The notes under the pieces are model-generated. The model was not told the origin of the DNA. It was given only the letters and a program-made list of their open reading frames with translations, and did not search any database. This document shows positions 56,148 through 64,000 of a stretch of 64,000 bases of DNA, in pieces. The DNA is from Pisaster brevispinus (lineage: Eukaryota > Echinodermata > Asteroidea > Forcipulatida > Asteriidae), in contig JAMKCF010000028.1 of the NCBI GenBank assembly GCA_023634235.1, positions 2,226,001 to 2,290,000 of the forward strand. The letters are read 5' to 3'. The translations under genes were made by a program, and so were the position numbers. The first letter of the stretch is position 1, and every line of letters begins with the position of its first letter.

Positions 56148-56469
56148 GCTGCCCAGTGCTTCGAGAAGGTACTGAAAGCCCAACCAGGTAACTATGAGAC
56201 CATGAAGATTCTTGGGTCTCTCTATGTGACATCCAGTGATGAGACCAAGAGGGAGACTGCCAAGGGTCACCTCCAGAAGGTCGTCGATCAGTTCCCGGAA
56301 GATGTCGAGGCATGGATTGAGTTGGCTCAGATCTTGGAACTCACCGAAGTACCGGTATGTTCTTTCACATTTTTAAAAGTTGTTTTTGTCGTCTCGATCG
56401 AAGCAGTCCTGTGGCTGTACATGGAATTGTGATCTCTCACCCAGTTACTTTGCGAGCACATGCACCCTG

Positions 56470-56935
56470 CTAGGGCTCGAATTTTACACTGGACAACAGA
56501 CCCAAGGCCAGTAGTTTTGGTGTCGGGCCAGTAAACTTTTGGCTCGACAAGTCATGCGGTCTTGTGTTTTTTTATTTAATATTATTGAAGAATAATACCT
56601 CACTATGTAACATCTTGACCCAAAAAGTAATATGTTCAAATGTTGACTTTGAGTCTGATAAAATACCTTTCAATTCTACTGAGTACTGACATCATGAACT
56701 ATACTTAATCCCCATGAAGACAAATAAAAATCAATCCTCTCTTACATGTCAATAGCGCTTAAGTTCAAATAAATGCAGTTAACTTAAATGCACAGTAAAA
56801 CTGGGTCAGGAAGGTTTTTCTTATTTTGATTCTGGTCTTGTAACAAAACATTCTGGTTCAGTAAAAATGTTGAGCCACAAGACGTGTACGTGGTCGTGTG
56901 GATTTTTCCCCCAAAGTTCAAGCTTCGCCTGCATA
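56470..56935 (-). mobile_element. MITE copy (CAGGGCTCGAATTT family), diverged
   Basis: It reads in the opposite direction to 34350-34694: 'agggctcgaattttacactgg' at the left and 'tggatttttcccccaaagttcaagc' at the right. A second copy in unit 2 lies at 61866-62331. Confidence 0.65.
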
Positions 56936-57321
56936 GATACTATGTGGAGGGAGTGCGTGCACGTGCAGTAACTCTGTGAGAGCTCATTATTCTATGTACA
57001 GTCTCTAATGAGATTGGATACGCATTCCAGCACGTGCTCATTCTTCATAAAGCCGTTAAGCAGAAAATTCTGCTTAGCAAATTTCTTTACTTAGTAAGAG
57101 ATGAGCAGGGTACCAGTGGCAACAATATAAACTTAATGGAATGTTGGTTCGTAACCTGTTTCTGCTGAGCAAGTTTTTGTGATTACAGGTTATATGAAAT
57201 TGGGCCTTGGTCTGTTGAGCTGCTGGAACATTCAATGATCCGGTTAATCAGAATGTTCTGGGGGTCTAATGGATTTCGGGCTCTGTGCCAACGGAAACAT
57301 TCTTCAAAGCCAAAAACATAG

Positions 57322-57456
<135 letters not shown>

Positions 57457-58176
57457 TGATAGCGAAGTCCAAGTCTAGATTTTGAAAAAGCCCCAAAAGT
57501 TGGTTTTCATTTTCAAATTTCTATTATCCAATTGCAGGAAAGAATCAAACTCATGGAGTTAAACACATCCCCCATAGTTATTGGTTATGGATTATTAATA
57601 TTGGTCACTGGTTATTGGTTGTTGGTTATCGGTTATGACTCACTTCACGTAACCAGGTTTAATAGTTATACTTTTCAGTATCGAATGATAGCCAGGTTTA
57701 ATTTTATCATTGACCAGTTTTAGCACATCACTAATCAGAATGAATTTGTCACTAACAAGGACGAATTTGTCATCGACAAAGCTTTATTTGTAATTAACCT
57801 GGACTAACTCGTCATTAACCAGGATTAATTCATCATTTACCAAGTTTTATTTGTAATTATCTAGGATTATACGAAGGTGCAACATCTTGCTCTGCATGCA
57901 TTCCACGGTACAGACAATGAAGCAACGCAGGCGGAAAGCTGCTACCAACTCACAAGAGCCTTCCATGTACAGGTAAGGATTCCCACCCCACTCATGGTTC
58001 TCCCCATGTACAAGCCAGCGTATTGTTTGGATTAAGTGCCAAATCAAACCCAAATACTAGGGAAAACCCCCTCTCTTTACAATTAAGTGTACTAGGTTCT
58101 TCTACACTCATTACACAAAACACTTTTTACATCCCGTCCAAAACATGAAGTGATAATGCTCAAGTGTCTTGCTTAA

Positions 58177-58929
58177 CCCTTTCAATACCGCATTGTTTGC
58201 AGGGGTCACACTGCTGTGTACCGCATTTTTTCACACAAAAAGCAAAGTGCAGTGTTCACTTTTTTCAATCTTGATTTTCTGTGTGAAGACATATTTTTGT
58301 GGAAAAACTTTGTGCATACAATTTGTAGCTAATGAAATGATCTTTCATATGATGTCAAATTTTTATATATTATCTTCATGTCCTTTGCCACCTCGATCGG
58401 CAAGAATGGGTCGAGGCCCGCCGAGCCCATGCCCATGCCCACGGCGTTGAAGGGTTGCAGTGCTCGGTCCAGCTACCGGTATATCGTCAGGATCACTGCC
58501 ATCATTGAACGTACCTTGCGACGAAACATCACGAGTTTCATCCGAATCTTCACTAGGTTCTTCTTCACATATTTTCAAGTCCAATTCATAGTCACTAATG
58601 ACAAATATTTCAACCAAAACCTACGGGTCACGAACAGCCATGATGGTGATTTTTTGTCAGGAAAACGGAAGCGTGAAATCTGGAAGTACTGCAGCACACA
58701 ACGTAGTTTTTCTCGGAAAATCGTAATGGCGACCCCCTATACAATACACACCATTGGAAAGCTCAATAAACAAGCTACCCGTCTATGTAAGGGTCAACAA
58801 CAGAGGGCGCCAAACAAAATAAATACAGGGTCTCAAAGGCCGCGACTTTTTTTGTCGAGTAAACTCGACATTGGTACGGAAGCACACACGGCGCACGGTC
58901 GAGTAAACTCGACAATGGTATTGAAAGGG
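58177..58929 (-). mobile_element. piggyBac-like non-autonomous element (753 bp)
   Basis: The ends 'CCCTTTCAATACCG' (58177-58190) and its complement up to 58929 are flanked by TTAA at 58173-58176 and 58930-58933. Unit 1 has the empty TTAA at 38505-38508. TTAA targets and CCCTTT ends are typical of piggyBac. A minus-strand open frame (58617-58363) gives an acidic stretch 'EEEPSEDSDETRD', as at the N-terminus of piggyBac-type transposases. The catalytic domain is absent. Confidence 0.85.
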
Positions 58930-58988
58930 TTAAGGAATGTAAGCAGGTAAGGACGCAAATATCAAGACCGAGACTCAAATCAAACTCT

Positions 58989-59163
58989 GGGCCCAATTTC
59001 ATAGAGCTGCTTAAGCAGAAAATATTGCTTAACATTTTTCTGCTTAGCAGAAATGAGCAGGATACCAGTCATGGTAGTTTGGCTGGTGATCTTATTCTGG
59101 TAAGTATCATTTTGTTGTGCTTAGCTGGTTTTTTGTGCTTAAGCAGCTCTATGAAATTGGGCC
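58989..59163. mobile_element. MITE (GGGCCCAATTTCAT), unit 2 copy
   Basis: Same element as 38564-38739, in the same place within the interrupted SINE. Its presence in units 1 and 2 shows it was there before the first duplication. Confidence 0.75.
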
Positions 59164-59678
59164 CAGATCAGAAACACCAGAGCTTGTGTCTGGTGTGGTT
59201 GACTGCTCGGCCAGGACGCGGCTGCTGAATTCTGACGGATTTATGTGGACAATAACCTTCTGCGTTCCTCTCTACAGTGACCACGACCAAGCTTTCCAGT
59301 ACTACTACCATGCAAGCCTCCCAGTTTGCATCCACAGCTAATCGTTTTGCCGCACTTTGGTTTGGGGCAGATGTACATCCATCGGGGGGAATGTGAGAGT
59401 ATGCGAACGTGAGTCAAGAGAATGATTGTAAATCTCTGTAATGTATTACTGTAAGGACTCCTGCAGTGTTGTAGTCCAGACCTGGAAGTCTGAGATCGAG
59501 ACCAGTGACCGAAATCTGAACATCTGAGACCCGGAACTGAGACCAGCCCTTCCCAGACCGAGACTTTTGCAGACCAAGACTGAGACCACAAAAAGGTCTC
59601 AAGATGGTCTCGAGAACAGACCTGCAGGTCTTGAGACCTTCAACACTGGACTCCTGTAAAACTGGATTTGTCATTTTT

Positions 59679-59722
59679 GTCTCCTGACGATGACTAGAGC
59701 AAGCTAGTCGAAACGTTGAGAC
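59679..59722 (+). ncRNA. Hammerhead-ribozyme-like motif, unit 2 copy
   Basis: Identical to 39253-39297 in all paired and core positions, including the extra T after CTGACGA. Confidence 0.4.
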
Positions 59723-62717
59723 CAATTAACCAATTAAGAACTCACTCCGTGGCAGTGAGGTTAATAACGAGAAGTCCCCTCGATCTGATCCACTATTAAG
59801 CTAAAGTTGTAGTCCTGGCCGATTTCCTACCCTCCGCCCAGGTAGTAGCTAATAAGCTGGACAGATCTTTTCAGAACTAAGTAATCTCCCGAAGTAGTCT
59901 CTCAATTTTTCCGGCAGTAGAATAAAAAGCAAGACCTAGTTCTTTAAGAACAAATCTACATAGCTAGTAGATATATGTAAATGAGGCCCCCTCATTTATG
60001 AAATGTTGTTGTTGTATGTTAACCCCATTTAATCCATAGGTCTTATTCACTCATTACAAACTCTATTGTTTTGGTAACCCCTGCTGGAAAGTGGACTGTC
60101 TATGTTGACCTCTGAACTGGTTGATCCAGTGGTGGGGTTGGTGGGGCCTAGCATGCTGGCTTCTGTGCTGTTACATCCCACCTACTCCAACAGCTGTTTC
60201 TCCATCCCCTCTCCTTTCCAGGTAGGAAAAGTTACTTTGTATTTTTTTTTATCTAGTGTTCAACATTTAATAGAAGAAGATAGTGTATAGATAGAGTGGA
60301 CATATTTTTTGATCAACTTTAAATTGAAGAATTGGCATACACTAACTTTGAAGTGTTTACAGTTTTTATAAATTGTTCATTATACAATTTAACAGCCTTT
60401 TGGTCAGGAGTGAAATTATATGCGTATAAGTTCTCTTCAAACAGGAGTGTATTCTTAGGATTGTCTTTTGTTCTAGGTTTTCCTTTCGAGTTATAGGATC
60501 CATTAATTTTTACTTTACTGTACAGACTTTTATTTAACTTTGAGTATTCTAGGAGTACCTACATGTAGATATTGGTTTCATGTTTTAGCCTGTGCCCCCA
60601 TTTTATTGTATACTATAGGTTATGTAGTGTATGAGATGCATGGCAGGGTAGCCCCAGCCCTAGGTGGCCATAGGATTAGTAGTGACCACAGTAGGGTAAT
60701 AACTCTATGCCCTGGGGGCCTGATTTAACATGCAGAAGGCCTGGCTCTGGCCTGTTGTTTATTTTAGTGGTTTTTATCTCTGTTAAGTTTTTCTTTGCTT
60801 GTCTTATGTCTTTCTTTATTTTAGTCTAGTGTAGATAAAGTGACCAGAGAGAGGGCGAGAACTGCTCATTCTTATTTATTATAAGAGAGGTTTATTTTTG
60901 GGTCTAACAGTAAACCGATTAGCTGCAGTGTTAAATTACCAAGTGTTTCTTTACAATAGTAAAGTTTCTCATTATTTCTTTTATAGAGATTGTTCATTTG
61001 GGGATAAGTTTGCTTTTCATTTTTTTGTATCTTTTGTTTTAATTTATCTATCTTTTATTCTGAATTGAAGTGAGATCAACAATTAAGTGTTTACTTTTTA
61101 AACCCTTCAACTTCTTGAACCTTTATGGTTTAGTGTAATGTGATTATGGATGGACACATTTTTACAGTAATAGCTGTGAATGTATTTGGTTAGTTGTTTG
61201 TTTCTTTAATTAATCAAAGTGCTGTTATATCCCACCAACTCCAACAGCTGTTTCTCCATTCCCTCTCCTTTCCAGCCAGAATAAAGTACAGAATAGAGCG
61301 CACCCAGCTCACATATACACGTGGTGTTACCGCAAACCGAATATACATTTATACCTCACCATGCAAAGCCTCAACAAGTTTATTGTTGAAATTTATTTGT
61401 TTATTTTTTTCATTTTCTCAAAAAGTTGACATTATTCAGCTGAAAGTTTCACTGGTGACTTTTATTGTTTCTTTCTTGATTTTTGCCTGTAAATCAGCAC
61501 TATGTTGACCAAAACCAAATGCACTCCTCTTGTTTCAAACCAGGCTGCCCAGTGCTTCGAGAAGGTACTGAAAGCCCAACCAGGTAACTATGAGACCATG
61601 AAGATTCTTGGGTCTCTCTATGTGACATCCAGTGATGAGACCAAGAGGGAGACTGCCAAGGGTCACCTCCAGAAGGTCGTCGATCAGTTCCCGGAAGATG
61701 TCGAGGCATGGATTGAGTTGGCTCAGATCTTGGAACTCACCGAAGTACCGGTATGTTCTTTCACATTTTTAAAAGTTGTTTTTGTCGTCTCGATCGAAGC
61801 AGTCCTGTGGCTGTACATGGAATTGTGATCTCTCACCCAGTTACTTTGCGAGCACATGCACCCTGCTAGGGCTCGAATTTTACACTGGACAACAGACCCA
61901 AGGCCAGTAGTTTTGGTGTCGGGCCAGTAAACTTTTGGCTCGACAAGTCATGCGGTCTTGTGTTTTTTTATTTAATATTATTGAAGAATAATACCTCACT
62001 ATGTAACATCTTGACCCAAAAAGTAATATGTTCAAATGTTGACTTTGAGTCTGATAAAATACCTTTCAATTCTACTGAGTACTGACATCATGAACTATAC
62101 TTAATCCCCATGAAGACAAATAAAAATCAATCCTCTCTTACATGTCAATAGCGCTTAAGTTCAAATAAATGCAGTTAACTTAAATGCACAGTAAAACTGG
62201 GTCAGGAAGGTTTTTCTTATTTTGATTCTGGTCTTGTAACAAAACATTCTGGTTCAGTAAAAATGTTGAGCCACAAGACGTGTACGTGGTCGTGTGGATT
62301 TTTCCCCCAAAGTTCAAGCTTCGCCTGCATAGATACTATGTGGAGGGAGTGCGTGCACGTGCAGTAACTCTGTGAGAGCTCATTATTCTATGTACAGTCT
62401 CTAATGAGATTGGATACGCATTCCAGCACGTGCTCATTCTTCATAAAGCCGTTAAGCAGAAAATTCTGCTTAGCAAATTTCTTTACTTAGTAAGAGATGA
62501 GCAGGGTACCAGTGGCAACAATATAAACTTAATGGAATGTTGGTTCGTAACCTGTTTCTGCTGAGCAAGTTTTTGTGATTACAGGTTATATGAAATTGGG
62601 CCTTGGTCTGTTGAGCTGCTGGAACATTCAATGATCCGGTTAATCAGAATGTTCTGGGGGTCTAATGGATTTCGGGCTCTGTGCCAACGGAAACATTCTT
62701 CAAAGCCAAAAACATAG

Positions 62718-64000
<1,283 letters not shown>

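Larger units (their letters stand above)
36679..56354 (+). pseudogene. CTR9: CTR9 homologue (PAF1 complex TPR protein), TPR exons, first unit
   Basis: Exons: 36679-36768 ('[20 protein letters not shown]'), 37465-37721 ('GIGHCFNKLNKPEKARLAF', '[20 protein letters not shown]'), 38196-38303 ('[20 protein letters not shown]'), 38852-38982 ('DHDQAFQYYY', then 'LPHFGLGQMYIHRGE') and 56148-56354 ('[20 protein letters not shown]', '[13 protein letters not shown]'). They follow CTR9's TPR region in order. CTR9 is the scaffold of the nuclear PAF1 elongation complex. Defects: an in-frame TAG at 37536-37538 where the family has an amino acid before RALEL, and at least two frameshifts in the 38852 exon, whose start is also out of phase with the previous exon. 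N-terminal exons before TPR start and exons after 'ILE' are not in the window. Introns carry a SINE, MITEs and the 13.4-kb transposon. I infer a pseudogene; assembly or base-call error would have to recur in both units. Confidence 0.85.

Noticed and set aside
58378..58950. 190-codon plus-strand frame as a gene
   Set aside because: It lies across the piggyBac-like element and its right border, antisense to the acidic transposase remnant, and continues into SINE sequence.

Overview
The window reads as nuclear DNA of a marine invertebrate. Genes are split by introns with GT/AG borders. It has tRNA-derived SINEs with a deuterostome-invertebrate look, many short inverted-repeat (MITE-like) elements, LINE and Penelope-like remnants and large DNA transposons. 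An echinoderm, perhaps a sea star, is my best guess from the repeat flavour; this is inference, and nothing here fixes the species. No viral or bacterial genome, rRNA or CRISPR array was seen.

Layout. 1-3.4 kb: repeats only. 3.4-9.4 kb: six exons of a DDX54-like DEAD-box helicase, + strand, lacking the exons for helicase motifs I-III and carrying frameshifts in two exons, with SINEs and MITEs in its introns. 9.7-12.3 kb: two LINE remnants. 12.9-14.5 kb: a CTR9 C-terminal-like exon and two exons of an unrecognised gene. 13.8-16.4 kb and 27.4-30.3 kb: two copies of one block with a GIY-YIG (Penelope-like) tail and very long foldback palindromes. 19.5-23.5 kb: a first-exon candidate and a five-copy exon array. 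23.7-25.8 kb: a 12-bp minisatellite with a higher-order pattern. 32.6-35.2 kb: a lone THAP exon and a broken chromo-like gene split by a MITE. 36.7-64 kb: TPR exons of a CTR9 (PAF1 complex) homologue, in three direct tandem units of which two are about 5,396 bp each.

The most notable object is a 13,365-bp DNA transposon (40231-53595) in the first CTR9 unit. It has 15-bp perfect terminal inverted repeats, a CA target duplication and an empty site in the second unit. It encodes a spliceable 933-aa Tnp2/EnSpm-like transposase on the minus strand and, divergently, a spliceable 354-aa BEN-domain protein on the plus strand. Both reading frames stay open through every inferred splice junction, while the host genes around them are broken. 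Terminal repeat, transposase and a candidate DNA-binding partner form a plausible two-gene, CACTA-like system.

The three CTR9 units also give a relative history. Units 2 and 3 share a 753-bp piggyBac-like insertion at TTAA that unit 1 lacks. Unit 1 alone has the 13.4-kb element and a 1.66-kb minisatellite-bearing insertion. The near-identity of units 2 and 3 could be a recent duplication or an assembly artefact.
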